Part shown: positions 9,480 through 20,219 of the stretch, piece after piece
Layout: every line of letters begins with the position of its first letter
How positions within the stretch are numbered: the first letter of the stretch is position 1
DNA from: Aestuariirhabdus sp.
GTDB taxonomy: Bacteria; Pseudomonadota; Gammaproteobacteria; Pseudomonadales; Aestuariirhabdaceae
Direction: 5' to 3'
DNA: 64,000 nucleotides
Assembly: GCA_030622755.1 (NCBI GenBank)
Contig: JAUXFT010000002.1
Location: 1-64,000 of the forward strand
Program-made: the position numbers and the translations under genes
The notes under the pieces: model-generated
Database searches by the model: none
What the model saw: the letters and a program-made list of their open reading frames with translations, nothing else
What the model was told of the DNA's origin: nothing

Positions 9480-12400
9480 TTAGATTTTATCAATCAATTC
9501 TCTAGCTTCTTTTAATTGTGACTCATCACCCTCTTTCAGGACTTCTTCAAGAATATCCCGAGCGCCATCAACATCACCCATATCTACATATGCACGAGCA
9601 AGGTCCAGCTTTGTTGCCGTTTCATTGGTACCTGCGAGGAAATCAAACTCTTCATCCATTTCCTCGTCACTCTCCTCATCAAATTCAGCAACCAAACTTT
9701 CAGTAGCCTCGTCCAATGCAGAAATATCAGAATCAAAACCAGGGATTTCAACATCATCACCTTGGTCTGCATCAAGCGATTCATTCGAGGAAGCCTCCAA
9801 AGAATCAGCTTCAGAATCAGTCGCCTTCAGATCAGAAACACTATTTTCATCAAGCTCAAATTCGATATCAGAAAGCTGAGTTTCTACCAGATCTTCTGCA
9901 GAGCCAATATCAGCTGACTCTTCCAACTCAGTATCATTGGAGTCACCTGCGCTTTCAGATTTTTCTTCACTCGCTTCAACTTCTTCCAGGTTCACATCAC
10001 CAAGCTCAAATTCGAAGTCGTCAGAAACAGTTTCATTGGCATCAAGGGATGCATCAAGCTCATCATCTAGTAGCTCTTCATCAAGATCCGTACTGAGTGT
10101 TAACTCAGAGTTATCTATCTCTTCAGAAACATCAATACCACCAGCCACATCAAATTCCAAACCCGACTCTTCGTCAACATCCTCGAGTTCAAAGGAATCT
10201 TCATCAGTACCATCCAAACTTAACTCTTCGTCGAGAGAAAACTCTTTCTCATCGATGTCGCCAAGCTCATCCAACTCAAGATCAAGTTCAGAATCCAGAT
10301 CATCACCTAGACCAGACTCCAAATCAGCCAACAGATTTTCTTCCGAACTCAAATCTGAGTCACCATCCAGATCAAATTCGAGGGCTTCTAATACATCATC
10401 ATCGGCAAGCTCTACCACTTCATCAGATGATAATTCAGCTTCAAAACTCTCTTCTGACGAATCCAAATCCAGATCGTCTATAGAAAATTCAATTGGAGCA
10501 TCAACCGAATCCATTTCATCAAGGTGCAGAGCCTCATCAAGATCATCGATTTCAAGATCAGCCTCACCAATACCTGCTGCTGAATCAACAGAATCCAAAA
10601 CACCCGAAGCAAACTTGTTCTTGAATATTTCTGCTTCCTGCATGGCAATAGAATCACCTAAAGCACTCAGTTCATTTTCTTGCTGAACAAAGGCCTCCAC
10701 ATCCTGCATTTCAGCATAGGCTTCAAGCAATTTAACCCTTAAATCTGCACGCGCTGGCTCTTTAGATATCGCGCTGGTTAATAACTCCACTGCCTGCGTA
10801 TAACGGCCATAGGCAATATATATATCCGCTTCACCCAAGGCATCGGCTGTCTGAGCCGTGGTTATTTCATCCTGTTGCAGCTCTTCGTCACCACCTAATG
10901 CGAAAGCCTCTTCTGACTGTCCATCTTCAGAACTCTCAAGCTGATCAGTTTCTGAAAGCTGCTCATCTGACGAGTCGCCCTCTTCAGCGAGGTCTTTCAG
11001 ATCTGAACCCTCAACAAGCTCATCGTCCGACTTGCGGCGTGAAACCAGCATTAAAACCAGCAACAAAGCTAATACACCTGCTCCAGCGTACATATACAGC
11101 GGGTTCTGCAACAACTCATCCAGCAAACCAGAATCTTCAACCTGTTCAGGAACTGATGCAGGAACAACTTTGTCTGCTGGCTTTTCAGTAGGTTCGGCCT
11201 TGATCACCAAATCAGGCTCAATTTGCTGCTCAACCTGTGGTTGAACAGCTTCTGTATCAGTAACCGCCTCGACCGACTTATCAGCAGAAGACTGAACAGA
11301 TTCACCCTGCTCAGTCACAACATCCGCAGCATCACTTACAACTTCCTTTGCAGGCATCTCACTGGTTGTGGAAGCGTCCATCTCTGTGGCTGTGGTTTCT
11401 TCTGCTTCCACTTCACCTTGAACAGTTGCAGTTTCATCTGAAGGCTGAGCCTGCTCTAAGGTGGAATCGGTGTCTTCTTCGTCAGCATTCTGGGCCAACT
11501 GAACCTGAAGCGCAGCTAGCTGCTCATCTTTCAACGATAAGAGACGCTGTAACGTTTCAACCTGTTCTTCAAGCTCTCCAAGCTTGCTTGAAACTTCAGA
11601 GCTTTCCCGAACAGCTTTATCAAGCCTCTCCTGACTAATTGCCAACTCGTTTTGCAGAGCATCTAAATTTTCCGGTTCACCTTCAGAAGTTCCGTTATCA
11701 GTGCCACCAGAACCCGCTGAATTTGTGCCGGCACTAGATAAGGTTAACGTGCCATCTTTGACTGGAGCAGACTCATCAACATCCTTGGCTTGCTGTAAAG
11801 ACGCGTCTAGCTGAGGCGCACTTAAAGCACGACGCTCCTGCCATTCTTGATTTTGCAAAGCAACATCAGCTAAAGCTTTACGCTGAGTAGTTTGCAGAAT
11901 CTGATCGAGAGTAGGCAAGCGCAAAACCTTGCCTTTCTTTAACAAGTTAATATTCTGGTTAATAAATGCGTCAGGATTTAACTCCTGAATAGCAAGCATT
12001 GTTTGTTGAACAGTTACGTCGCTGGAAGGTCTATGAGTAGATGCAATTTTCCACATCGTATCCTTACTGGTGGTTTTGCCATACGTGCCACCCTCAACTT
12101 CACTGCTTGCTACTTGAGGTGAAGTTTCTTTGGCTGGCTGGGAAGCCTGCGTTGCAGGTTTTTGGGGTACTGGCTTTTTACTTACCGACTGACTTGAAGA
12201 TTTTTTTGATGGTTTACGAGTAACAAGCGAGTCCATTTCAGCAGCTGCTGGAGGAGCAACAGGAGGCATCATCTCTTCAGTAAAAGTTGGCGGATCAAGC
12301 AACACCGTATATTCACGAAGTAAACGGCCATTGGGCCACTGCAATTCAACCAAAAAGTTTAGATAGGGCTCTCTCACAGGTTTCCGTGTAGAAACCTCAA

Positions 12401-12677
12401 CATAAGCTGAACCATCAGGTCTGATAACGGTTTTAAACTTCAGGTTATTAAGAAAGAAGTCGCGATCAACGCCAGCTAACGAGAAGTCTTGTTTGGTCGC
12501 AAGTTTGGGCAGTATATCTCCCTGCCCCAACCCTTTTACCTCAATCAACTCTATCTGTGCATCTAGCGGTTGATTAAGCGTAGAACGGAGATTTATCTCC
12601 CCCAACCCCAACGCATTTACTGTAGTAGAGCTCAACGCTCCTGCTGCGGCCATAGCCAATACAAGCTTGCGAACCAT
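9480..12677 (-). CDS. fimV: FimV/HubP polar landmark protein
   Basis: FimV-type proteins anchor polar structures such as type IV pili and influence peptidoglycan and twitching. In order it shows: a signal peptide (about residues 1-22); the conserved FimV N-terminal domain (LGEINLRSTLNQPLDAQIEL); a LysM domain near residues 195-255 (KDTMWKIASTHR...NINLLKKGKVLRLP); a coiled coil near 335-395; a Thr/Glu/Ala-rich linker; a transmembrane segment near 530-548 (YMYAGAGVLALLLVLMLVSR); a TPR-like stretch (ADIYIAYGRYTQAVELL); a very acidic Asp/Glu/Leu/Ser-rich region of roughly 300 residues; and the C-terminal FimV TPR (LDLARAYVDMGDVDGARDIL). Length is 1065 aa. Its position between asd and truA is the conserved one. 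Confidence 0.94.
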   Translation of the reverse strand: MVRKLVLAMAAAGALSSTTVNALGLGEINLRSTLNQPLDAQIELIEVKGLGQGDILPKLATKQDFSLAGVDRDFFLNNLKFKTVIRPDGSAYVEVSTRKPVREPYLNFLVELQWPNGRLLREYTVLLDPPTFTEEMMPPVAPPAAAEMDSLVTRKPSKKSSSQSVSKKPVPQKPATQASQPAKETSPQVASSEVEGGTYGKTTSKDTMWKIASTHRPSSDVTVQQTMLAIQELNPDAFINQNINLLKKGKVLRLPTLDQILQTTQRKALADVALQNQEWQERRALSAPQLDASLQQAKDVDESAPVKDGTLTLSSAGTNSAGSGGTDNGTSEGEPENLDALQNELAISQERLDKAVRESSEVSSKLGELEEQVETLQRLLSLKDEQLAALQVQLAQNADEEDTDSTLEQAQPSDETATVQGEVEAEETTATEMDASTTSEMPAKEVVSDAADVVTEQGESVQSSADKSVEAVTDTEAVQPQVEQQIEPDLVIKAEPTEKPADKVVPASVPEQVEDSGLLDELLQNPLYMYAGAGVLALLLVLMLVSRRKSDDELVEGSDLKDLAEEGDSSDEQLSETDQLESSEDGQSEEAFALGGDEELQQDEITTAQTADALGEADIYIAYGRYTQAVELLTSAISKEPARADLRVKLLEAYAEMQDVEAFVQQENELSALGDSIAMQEAEIFKNKFASGVLDSVDSAAGIGEADLEIDDLDEALHLDEMDSVDAPIEFSIDDLDLDSSEESFEAELSSDEVVELADDDVLEALEFDLDGDSDLSSEENLLADLESGLGDDLDSELDLELDELGDIDEKEFSLDEELSLDGTDEDSFELEDVDEESGLEFDVAGGIDVSEEIDNSELTLSTDLDEELLDDELDASLDANETVSDDFEFELGDVNLEEVEASEEKSESAGDSNDTELEESADIGSAEDLVETQLSDIEFELDENSVSDLKATDSEADSLEASSNESLDADQGDDVEIPGFDSDISALDEATESLVAEFDEESDEEMDEEFDFLAGTNETATKLDLARAYVDMGDVDGARDILEEVLKEGDESQLKEARELIDKI

Positions 12678-13121
12678 ATTATTTTAGTCCTTCGTTTCTG
12701 TCTTTGCCTAACCCGCCCGACATCAGGAGCTTTTCAGCCCGTCACCCCAAAGCAAGAGCAGAAAACCTGCAACAAAAGACTCGACCCCCGCCAAACTCTT
12801 GTCACCGGCTTTATTTTTATATACTAGCCGAATATCAAAATAAGCTAGAAAATTTATGCACAAGTTCCAGTAAGTATCAATTATATCTAGTCTTTTATCA
12901 ATATCTCTACACACTGCGTAAAAATTTGCTGAGAATTTTTCTCATTTTTTCGACGTAATGCACAAAACCGCAACCTACGGTCAAAACATACACACACCAC
13001 GCCCTGACAAAACAAGGCCATAAGTTAAATAGTATGAAGTAGTGCACATAAGGTTTTTAATGACTGAAGGTAATCACATGCACTGGTAGCAATTCCCTAC
13101 CAACAGTGCATATAACTATTT
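12678..13121. other. 444-bp intergenic region between asd and fimV
   Basis: This AT-rich gap separates asd (upstream on the minus strand) from fimV. It must carry the fimV promoter, but I cannot pick a convincing -35/-10 pair. Near the asd end there is an imperfect hairpin (listed separately). A short hairpin followed by six T (TGAGAA-TTT-TTCTCA) lies around 12930-12950 on the plus strand, where no gene would use it. I see no ORF with coding character and no tRNA. Confidence 0.5.
13078..13111 (-). terminator. imperfect hairpin after asd
   Basis: ATGCACTGGTAG pairs with CTACCAACAGTGCAT with a 3-nt bulge and a 7-nt loop, about 10 bp after the asd stop. No T-tract follows on the minus strand, so it is a weak candidate terminator or mRNA 3'-end stabiliser. 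Confidence 0.4.
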
Positions 13122-14234
13122 CTACGCACTCTGCAAGATACGAAGCATACGCCTCAAAGGTTCTGCCGCACCCCACAACAACTGATCACCAACAGAGAAT
13201 GCGGAAAGATAATCAGACCCCATATTCAGTTTGCGCAGCCGGCCCACTGGAACCGTCAAAGTTCCGGTAGTAACCGCAGGAGTCAATTGAGCGATCGTAT
13301 CTTCTCGATGATTCGGTACAACTTTCGCCCATTCATTATGCTCAGAAAGCATGGCTTCTATATCTGCCAACGGTATGTCCTGCTTAAGCTTGATCGTAAA
13401 AGCCTGACTGTGACAACGCATTGAACCGATTCTGACGCAGTTACCATCAACGACTATCGGATCAGCGCTACGCCCTAAAATCTTATTGGTTTCAACTTGC
13501 CCTTTCCATTCTTCACGGCTTTGGCCATTTTCCAGCTCGCTGTCTATCCAGGGAATCAGACTGCCCGCCAAAGGCACCCCAAACTGAGCAGCCGGAAAAT
13601 CTTGCGCCAACATTTTTTCAGATACCTTACGATCAATATCCAAAATAGCGCTTGATGGTGTTGCCAGCTCGGAGGCTACTGCAGATTGCAACGAACCCAT
13701 CTGGTTTAATAGTTCGCGCATATTTTGTGCACCAGCCCCTGATGCGGCCTGGTAGGTTTGGGACGTTAACCACTCAATCTTGTCATTAGCAAACAAACCG
13801 CCCAAAGCCATCATCATCAGGCTAACGGTACAGTTACCTCCTACGAAGGTTTTGGCACCCACATCCAACGCACGATCAATAACCGATCGATTCACTGGAT
13901 CCAGAACGATCACGCTATCTTCTGCCATACGTAAAGCTGATGCAGCATCTATCCAGTAACCGTTCCAGCCATTCGCCCTAAGCGGCCGATAAACTGACTT
14001 GGTGTAATCACCCCCCTGACAGCTAACCAATACATCCATCTGCGACAGTTCAGATATATTCCCAGCATCTTTCAGCGCAGGGATCGGCTTACCTACTTCA
14101 GGACCAACCTGCCCAACCTGTGAAGTGGTGAAGAATACGGGTTCAATGTCCCTGAAGTCATTCTCTTCCAGCATGCGCTGCATCAATACCGAACCGACCA
14201 TTCCGCGCCAGCCAACAAAACCTACTTTTAACAT
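13122..14234 (-). CDS. asd: aspartate-semialdehyde dehydrogenase
   Basis: Asd reduces aspartyl-4-phosphate to the semialdehyde, the branch point to lysine/DAP, threonine and methionine. The N-terminal nucleotide-binding motif is [15 protein letters not shown]. The catalytic cysteine is in [16 protein letters not shown]. The substrate-binding region [14 protein letters not shown] and the C-terminal [18 protein letters not shown] with the active-site histidine are present. The length of 370 aa matches the E. coli/Pseudomonas type. It lies 30 bp after leuB on the same strand. Confidence 0.97.
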   Translation of the reverse strand: MLKVGFVGWRGMVGSVLMQRMLEENDFRDIEPVFFTTSQVGQVGPEVGKPIPALKDAGNISELSQMDVLVSCQGGDYTKSVYRPLRANGWNGYWIDAASALRMAEDSVIVLDPVNRSVIDRALDVGAKTFVGGNCTVSLMMMALGGLFANDKIEWLTSQTYQAASGAGAQNMRELLNQMGSLQSAVASELATPSSAILDIDRKVSEKMLAQDFPAAQFGVPLAGSLIPWIDSELENGQSREEWKGQVETNKILGRSADPIVVDGNCVRIGSMRCHSQAFTIKLKQDIPLADIEAMLSEHNEWAKVVPNHREDTIAQLTPAVTTGTLTVPVGRLRKLNMGSDYLSAFSVGDQLLWGAAEPLRRMLRILQSA

Positions 14235-14264
14235 AACTTAACTCCTAAGAGAAAACGCCCGCTT

Positions 14265-15344
14265 TTAAGCAAGCGCTTCCAGAACCGCTTTACCCATCTC
14301 GTTTGTGGAAACTTTTCTGCAACCTTCAGAATAAATATCCCCGGTGCGCAATCCACTATCCAGAACCTGGCTAACGGCCACTTCAATGGCGTCCGCTGCT
14401 TCGATTTCATTAAGGGAGTAGCGCAGCATCATCGCTACTGAAAGAATGGTGGCTAACGGGTTGGCAATACCCTGTCCGGCAATATCAGGGGCAGAGCCAT
14501 GACAGGGTTCATACATACCCTTGCCGGATTCATCGAGAGAAGCCGAAGGCAACATACCAATAGAACCTGTCAACATTGCTGCCGCATCCGATAGAATATC
14601 CCCAAACATATTTCCGGTTACGATGACATCAAACTGCTTGGGAGCACGAACAAGTTGCATGGCAGCATTATCAACATACATATGACTCAATTCGACATCA
14701 GGATATTCCTTGGACATCTCGTCCATGATTTCCCGCCACAATACGGTAACTTCTAGAACATTTGCCTTATCTACAGAGCAAAGTTTACCGCCCCGCTTTC
14801 TAGCTGCCTCAAACGCTACCCGACCGATTCTACGAATCTCTGACTCTGAGTAGACATAGGTGTTATAGCCCTGACGCTCACCATTTTCGAGGGTACGAAT
14901 CCCTCTTGGTTGACCAAAATAAATTCCTCCAGTCAACTCGCGTACGATCAGGATATCCAGACCAGAAACCACTTCAGGCTTCAGCGTTGACGCTTCAGCC
15001 AGCTGCGGGTAAAGAATTGCCGGACGTAAATTACCGAACAATTGCAAGCCGGATCGCAAGCCTAGCAAGCCTTTCTCAGGGCGAATAGCCATATCAAGGG
15101 AATCCCATTTGGGACCACCAACCGCACCCAACAGAATCGCGTCAACCTCTTTGGCCTTCGATAGCGTTTCATCCGGCAAAGGCACGCCAAACTTGTCTAT
15201 AGCCCCACCACCCACCAAAGCGTGATCCAACTCCAGATCGATAGAAAACTTATCCCGCACCCGCTCAAGAACACTGACCGCTTCTGCGGTAATTTCAGGC
15301 CCGATACCATCACCTGGCAACACCAGTACTTTCTTACTCATCAT
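14265..15344 (-). CDS. leuB: 3-isopropylmalate dehydrogenase
   Basis: LeuB oxidises and decarboxylates 3-isopropylmalate to 2-oxoisocaproate in leucine synthesis, using NAD. Motifs include [10 protein letters not shown] at the N-terminus, [10 protein letters not shown], the substrate lysine and metal-binding region [14 protein letters not shown], and [20 protein letters not shown]. The C-terminal cofactor loop is [18 protein letters not shown]. Length is 359 aa. The first two codons are both ATG and either could initiate. It lies between leuD and asd, all on the minus strand. Confidence 0.97.
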   Translation of the reverse strand: MMSKKVLVLPGDGIGPEITAEAVSVLERVRDKFSIDLELDHALVGGGAIDKFGVPLPDETLSKAKEVDAILLGAVGGPKWDSLDMAIRPEKGLLGLRSGLQLFGNLRPAILYPQLAEASTLKPEVVSGLDILIVRELTGGIYFGQPRGIRTLENGERQGYNTYVYSESEIRRIGRVAFEAARKRGGKLCSVDKANVLEVTVLWREIMDEMSKEYPDVELSHMYVDNAAMQLVRAPKQFDVIVTGNMFGDILSDAAAMLTGSIGMLPSASLDESGKGMYEPCHGSAPDIAGQGIANPLATILSVAMMLRYSLNEIEAADAIEVAVSQVLDSGLRTGDIYSEGCRKVSTNEMGKAVLEALA

Positions 15345-15372
15345 TCAAAACCTGCGTAAATAAAGACGATAA

Positions 15373-16020
15373 CTACTTTATGGCACCAAATAGCCAAGGA
15401 TTCTTTTTAATGTGTTTCTGCTCATAACTTCGGATGAGAGATTCATCCTCAAGCGTCAAACCGATATCATCCAGCCCATTTATCAGGCAGTGACGACGAA
15501 ATGCATCTATTGAGAACGCAATCTCTTCTCCATCAGGCTTTACGATGACTTCGCGATCAAGATCTATTGCCAACTGATAGCCTTCTAAAGAAGCCACTTC
15601 GTTGAATAATTGATCGACATCATCATCCAAAAGAGAGATCGGCAATATTCCATTTTTAAAACAATTATTGTAAAAAATATCTGCAAAACCCGGTGCAATA
15701 ACACATCTGAAACCATAATCTTCGAGCGCCCAGGGAGCATGCTCACGACTGGATCCACAGCCAAAATTTTGTCTCGCCAACAAAATAGATGCACCCTGGT
15801 AACGCGACTTATTCAACACGAACTCAGGATTCAATGGACGACCACTGCAATCCTGATCAGGTTGCCCCTCATCCAGATAACGCAGTTCATCAAATAAATT
15901 AGGGCCAAAGCCACTGCGTTTGATCGACTTAAGAAACTGTTTCGGAATAATCATATCGGTATCCACATTGGCGCGATCAAGGGGCGCAACAATACCGTTC
16001 AACTGAGTAAATTTTTTCAT
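15373..16020 (-). CDS. leuD: 3-isopropylmalate dehydratase small subunit
   Basis: LeuD pairs with LeuC to isomerise 2- to 3-isopropylmalate. The swivelling aconitase-type domain is recognised by [22 protein letters not shown] and the conserved [15 protein letters not shown]. The length of 215 aa is normal. It begins 31 bp after the leuC stop and precedes leuB by 28 bp. Confidence 0.97.
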   Translation of the reverse strand: MKKFTQLNGIVAPLDRANVDTDMIIPKQFLKSIKRSGFGPNLFDELRYLDEGQPDQDCSGRPLNPEFVLNKSRYQGASILLARQNFGCGSSREHAPWALEDYGFRCVIAPGFADIFYNNCFKNGILPISLLDDDVDQLFNEVASLEGYQLAIDLDREVIVKPDGEEIAFSIDAFRRHCLINGLDDIGLTLEDESLIRSYEQKHIKKNPWLFGAIK

Positions 16021-16051
16021 TTAACTGCCACCTGTTTCATATACCAACTTC

Positions 16052-17485
16052 TTAATTCATCTCTCGATTCAGTTCTCGGACATCAACAAAGTGTCCCTTT
16101 ATCGCAGCAGCAGCGGCCATTGCAGGGCTCACCAGATGCGTTCGACCGCCAAAACCCTGACGTCCTTCAAAATTTCGATTAGACGTTGAGGCGCAATGTT
16201 CACCTGCACCTAATTTGTCCGCATTCATTGCAAGGCACATCGAACAACCTGGTTCCCGCCACTCAAAACCTGCGTCAGTAAAGATCTTATCCAATCCTTC
16301 ACGCTCAGCTTGCTCCTTGATCAACCCTGAACCGGGTACTACCAGGGCCTGTTTGATGGACGAAGACACTTTACGGCCCTTAACAACATTTGCCGCTGCC
16401 CGAAGATCTTCAATTCTGGAATTCGTACAGGAGCCGATAAATACACGATCAAGCTTTATATCTGTGATTTTTTGGCCGGCTTGTAAGCCCATATACTCTA
16501 GAGCTCGACTTGTACTAATACTTTGAGTTTCATCTTTTATCTTCGCTGGATCAGGCACAATACCATCCACAGGGCCGACCATTTCAGGAGATGTTCCCCA
16601 GGTCACTTGCGGGATAATTTTATCTCCCTGTAACACCACCACACGATCGAATTCCGCTTCTTCATCTGAGACCAGATCCTGCCAGGCCTCTACCGCTTTA
16701 TCCCAGTCGTCTTTTTTCGGAGCATAGGGTCGGCCTTTCACATACTCGATAGTCTGCTCATCAACCGCAACCATACCGGCCCGCGCACCAGCTTCTATAG
16801 CCATATTACAAAGCGTCATACGCCCTTCCATGCTCAACGAGCGAATAGCATCCCCACCAAACTCAATGGCACAGCCATTTCCACCGGCGGTACCTATTTC
16901 GCCGATAATAGCCAATACAACGTCCTTAGCCGTTACCCCATCACCTAGCTGACCATCTACCCGAACCAGCATATTCTGCATCTTCTTCGTAACCAGGCAT
17001 TGAGTAGTCAATACATGCTCAACTTCCGAGGTACCAATACCATGTGCAAGCGCACCAAATGCACCATGCGTTGAAGTATGCGAATCACCACAGACAACCG
17101 TCATACCGGGAAGAGTTGCTCCCTGCTCCGGCCCGACCACATGAACGATACCCTGACGGCGATCATTCATACGAAACTCCTGCACGCCAAATTCGCGACA
17201 GTTGTCATCCAGGGTCTGAACCTGGATTCTCGACACGGTATCAACGATGCCCTCAATACCAGCCATACGTTCATTACTGGTAGTCGGGACGTTGTGATCA
17301 GGAGTCGCTAGATTGGCGTCTATCCGCCAGGGTTGACGACCAGCCAACCGTAAGCCCTCAAAAGCCTGGGGAGAAGTTACTTCGTGCAATAATTGACGGT
17401 CGATATAGATCAATGCCGATCCATCATCTCGCTGTTTAACCAGGTGTGCATCCCACAACTTGTCATACAGGGTTTTTGCTGCCAT
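16052..17485 (-). CDS. leuC: 3-isopropylmalate dehydratase large subunit
   Basis: LeuC is the Fe-S aconitase-family subunit of isopropylmalate isomerase. The three cluster cysteines appear in [12 protein letters not shown] (first) and CSMCLAMN (second and third). [21 protein letters not shown] is also diagnostic. The track starts 24 codons upstream. I choose the ATG at 17485 ([16 protein letters not shown], 477 aa), which has GAGG 8 nt upstream and matches the usual N-terminus. It is transcribed divergently from a LysR regulator that probably controls the leu genes. Confidence 0.97.
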   Translation of the reverse strand: MAAKTLYDKLWDAHLVKQRDDGSALIYIDRQLLHEVTSPQAFEGLRLAGRQPWRIDANLATPDHNVPTTSNERMAGIEGIVDTVSRIQVQTLDDNCREFGVQEFRMNDRRQGIVHVVGPEQGATLPGMTVVCGDSHTSTHGAFGALAHGIGTSEVEHVLTTQCLVTKKMQNMLVRVDGQLGDGVTAKDVVLAIIGEIGTAGGNGCAIEFGGDAIRSLSMEGRMTLCNMAIEAGARAGMVAVDEQTIEYVKGRPYAPKKDDWDKAVEAWQDLVSDEEAEFDRVVVLQGDKIIPQVTWGTSPEMVGPVDGIVPDPAKIKDETQSISTSRALEYMGLQAGQKITDIKLDRVFIGSCTNSRIEDLRAAANVVKGRKVSSSIKQALVVPGSGLIKEQAEREGLDKIFTDAGFEWREPGCSMCLAMNADKLGAGEHCASTSNRNFEGRQGFGGRTHLVSPAMAAAAAIKGHFVDVRELNREMN

Positions 17486-17622
17486 TGATTTAGCCTCATT
17501 CAAAACGTGCAAACTACGCGACAAGCGTAGCGTTAAATCCAATTCCATCAACTTCATCCACTAACCATTTCGGCAAAAGAGAAGTTATTATGGGCGCCAT
17601 GCTAATCCTCAAAATGAAATAA

Positions 17623-17640
17623 AACAAATTCATATTTGTT
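17623..17640. promoter_or_regulatory. perfect inverted repeat in the leuC/lysR divergent promoter
   Basis: AACAAAT-TCAT-ATTTGTT is an exact 7-bp dyad, 26 bp upstream of the LysR-type gene start and about 140 bp upstream of leuC. It is a candidate operator for the divergent regulator. It does not have the geometry of a textbook T-N11-A box, because its centre falls between two bases. Confidence 0.4.
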
Positions 17641-17666
17641 ATGCTTCGCATGACCACGAGGAATAC

Positions 17667-18563
17667 ATGGAAATCCAGTTCATTATGGAAACCAGCGCAC
17701 TTCAAGCTTTTATAGCTGTAGCGGAAGCAGGATCATTCTCCCAGGCAGGCGAGCGCCTTCATCTCACGCAACCCGCTGTCAGCAAACGCATCGCTTCTCT
17801 CGAAACCCAACTCAATGCGCGACTGTTTGACCGCATAGGGCGCCAAATCAACCTGACCGAAGCGGGCCAAACCCTTCTGCCAAAAGCTTATGGGATACTG
17901 GCAGAACTCGCTGACGCTCGGCGACAACTAAATAACCTGAAAAACGATGTTAGCGGCTCATTATCTCTATCCACCAGCCACCATATTGGATTACATCGTC
18001 TGGCCCCGATACTGCGCCAATTTAGTCGCCAGTATCCAGAGGTTGCACTTGATATCCATTTTGTTGATTCCGAGGTCGCCTATGAGGAAGTGTTACATGG
18101 CCAGATCGAGCTCGGTATCATCACTCTGGCACCAGAGCGAAAAGAGATGATTCACTCCGTACAGGTATGGCGAGACCCCCTGTGTTTTGTGGTATCGACC
18201 GAGCACCCGTTAGCACAACGAGGGACACTCACGATAAAAGAACTCAGCGAATATCATGCAATTTTCCCGGGTGCCAATACCTTTACTCATCACATCGTAA
18301 AAGGTCTGTTCAGTGAGCATCAACTCACACTAAAAGTATCTATGGCAACCAACTATCTGGAGACCATCAAAATGATGGTCTCTATCGGACTCGCCTGGAG
18401 TGTACTACCTCAGTCCATGCTGGATGATGACATCACCCAACTTCAGGTAAAAGGTGCGTCACTGGAGCGAGAGCTCGGCTATATTCATCATACCGAACGT
18501 ACTTTGTCCAATGCTGCACGCGCGTTTATCGATATTTTACAAACTCATCGAGAAATCAACTGA
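17667..18563 (+). CDS. LysR family transcriptional regulator (probable leu regulator)
   Basis: An N-terminal winged HTH lies at about residues 9-67 (ALQAFIAVAEAGSFSQAGER, then LTQPAVSKRIASLE). A periplasmic-binding-protein-like effector domain follows. The 298-aa length is standard for the family. GAGG 6-7 nt before the ATG at 17667 supports that start; METSALQAF six codons later is an alternative. Divergence from leuC and the same arrangement in Pseudomonas suggest regulation of leucine synthesis, but this is inferred. It is immediately followed, with no gap, by a SixA-like phosphatase gene. Confidence 0.93.
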   Translation: MEIQFIMETSALQAFIAVAEAGSFSQAGERLHLTQPAVSKRIASLETQLNARLFDRIGRQINLTEAGQTLLPKAYGILAELADARRQLNNLKNDVSGSLSLSTSHHIGLHRLAPILRQFSRQYPEVALDIHFVDSEVAYEEVLHGQIELGIITLAPERKEMIHSVQVWRDPLCFVVSTEHPLAQRGTLTIKELSEYHAIFPGANTFTHHIVKGLFSEHQLTLKVSMATNYLETIKMMVSIGLAWSVLPQSMLDDDITQLQVKGASLERELGYIHHTERTLSNAARAFIDILQTHREIN

Positions 18564-19064
18564 ATGAAACATCTGCTGCTGATGCGCCACGCTAAATCGA
18601 GCTGGAAAGATCCTGCTCTATCTGATTTCGATCGCCCACTTAATGGCAGGGGAAGGCGCACAGCTCCACGAATGGGAGCGTTGCTCTCCTCCACTACCCA
18701 TTACCCTCAAGTTATACTTTGCAGTACCGCCCAACGAGCACAACAAACGGCGTCACTGATAATAGCCAGTTTATCTACAAAACCTGTATTGCTACTGGAA
18801 GAGTCTCTGTATGCTGCTTCGGCACAGGGCATACTTCAAGCCGTATCACAAACCGATGATCGCTGCATGTCTCTACTGGTCATTGCCCATAATCCCGGGC
18901 TTGAGGAGCTAGCATCAGAGCTGGACGGAGACTTTTGCGATGCACTTCCCACCGCCTCAGTTGTGGATATCGAATGCGATATTAGTCACTGGCAAGAGAT
19001 CTCACCAGAATGTGGCCAGGTACAAACGCTCTATTGTCCGCGACAGCTGTTTCCAGATGCATGA
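18564..19064 (+). CDS. SixA-like histidine phosphatase family protein
   Basis: This 166-aa protein is of the histidine phosphatase (phosphoglycerate mutase-like) superfamily. The catalytic RHG-type motif is LLLMRHAKSSW with His9. The second histidine is in LLVIAHNPGLEEL. The SixA subgroup dephosphorylates phosphohistidine in HPt domains in E. coli, but the true substrate of this one is unknown. The ATG directly abuts the LysR stop, so the two are probably co-transcribed. Its 3' end overlaps the convergent MFS gene by 34 bp. A second SixA-like gene lies near 27.6-28.1 kb. Confidence 0.85.
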   Translation: MKHLLLMRHAKSSWKDPALSDFDRPLNGRGRRTAPRMGALLSSTTHYPQVILCSTAQRAQQTASLIIASLSTKPVLLLEESLYAASAQGILQAVSQTDDRCMSLLVIAHNPGLEELASELDGDFCDALPTASVVDIECDISHWQEISPECGQVQTLYCPRQLFPDA

Positions 19065-20212
19065 CGATCCACATCAACGCAGCGCCATACCACTAGAGCC
19101 GCCACCATACTTATCAATCCAGCGCCGATAAATGTCCAGCTTCCCCCACCCCACTCCCAGGCATAACCTGAAATAAGTGCCCCCAATGCGGCACCGCCAC
19201 CGAAACTGATTCCGCTATAAAATGCCTGTCCCTGGCCCGCGTGGACAGTACCAAATATTTGTCGAACATATTCAATGGAAGCCGCATGAAAACTGCCAAA
19301 AGTTGCTGCATGCAGTAACTGAGTCAGTACCACGATCACAAAGTTTTCCGCATACAACCCCAACAACAACCAACGCAGCGCTGCGAGGATTAAAGCAGAC
19401 AGTAGTAGCCACTTAACTCCGACCGAAGGCATCAAACGGTGCATAAACCAGAAAAGGATTATCTCGGCCATCACTCCCAGCGCCCAGAGCACGCCTATAA
19501 GAGCGCTACTGTGTCCCAGATCAGCCATGTAAATGCTAAAAAAGGTGTAATAAGGGCCGTGTCCGACTTGCATCAACGCGGCGGCCAGAAAAAAGCTTAA
19601 AACATCTCGCCTCTTTAATATCGGCAAAAAACCACGGGTTGATTCATGACTTAACTGGACAGGCTTGTCTCTAACCGTCCAAGAGGCAAGCAACATCCCG
19701 GTCATCGCAACGATCATAAGCCAGGGCAGGATCTGTATTCCCAATTCGCCTATTAATACCCCGGCAACGAGCACCATAACGGTAAAACCAACCGAGCCCC
19801 ATAAGCGAATACGACTGTAATGATGCGGTTTATCCCCCAATCGCGCCAAAGTGACCACTTCAAACTGCGGCAATATGGCATTCCAGAACAAACTGTAACA
19901 GGCGATAACGATCGCCAGCGGCCAATAGTTTCTCAACAAAGGCACTACACAGAAAATCAGCAGTGTCGCCAGCGCCCCGAAACGAACCAGCGCCATACGA
20001 TGCCCATAGCGATCTGTCAGCCACCCCCACAAGCTCGGGGCAAACACCTTGGTTAGCATCAATACAGCGGTCAGCTGGCCAATCTCAGCCGCGCCGAACG
20101 AGAGACTTTGCAAGTAGGGTGACCAGTAAGGAGCCTGGGCACCCAGAATCGCAAAATAAAAGAAATAAAATAGGGACAGGTTCACGCCCTGCGTATCGGA
20201 GCGTGTTTCCAT
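19031..20212 (-). CDS. MFS transporter (PPP/HcaT-like, MFS_1-like family)
   Basis: This 393-aa integral membrane protein has about twelve hydrophobic segments. The N-terminal half has FYFFYFAILGAQAPYWSPYL and WGWLTDRYGHRMALVRFG, the MFS loop 2-3 signature. The arrangement resembles the family of HcaT and nucleoside-type MFS proteins. Substrate is unknown. It starts 7 bp after the aroC stop on the same strand, as in Pseudomonas (prmB...aroC-MFS). Co-transcription with aroC hints at a link to aromatic metabolites, but this is only context. Confidence 0.8.
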   Translation of the reverse strand: METRSDTQGVNLSLFYFFYFAILGAQAPYWSPYLQSLSFGAAEIGQLTAVLMLTKVFAPSLWGWLTDRYGHRMALVRFGALATLLIFCVVPLLRNYWPLAIVIACYSLFWNAILPQFEVVTLARLGDKPHHYSRIRLWGSVGFTVMVLVAGVLIGELGIQILPWLMIVAMTGMLLASWTVRDKPVQLSHESTRGFLPILKRRDVLSFFLAAALMQVGHGPYYTFFSIYMADLGHSSALIGVLWALGVMAEIILFWFMHRLMPSVGVKWLLLSALILAALRWLLLGLYAENFVIVVLTQLLHAATFGSFHAASIEYVRQIFGTVHAGQGQAFYSGISFGGGAALGALISGYAWEWGGGSWTFIGAGLISMVAALVVWRCVDVDRHASGNSCRGQ

Positions 20213-20219
20213 TTAATAG

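Noticed and set aside
9937-10686. A 249-aa Ser-rich ORF on the plus strand, and 10097-10483 beside it
   Set aside because: They are antisense to the acidic Asp/Glu/Ser repeats of fimV. The composition is simply the complement of GAT/GAA/TCN-rich coding, with no domain or ribosome-binding site.
17623-17640. The leuC/lysR dyad as a classical T-N11-A LysR box
   Set aside because: The symmetry centre lies between two bases, which does not fit the 13-bp T-N11-A geometry, so only a generic inverted repeat is reported.
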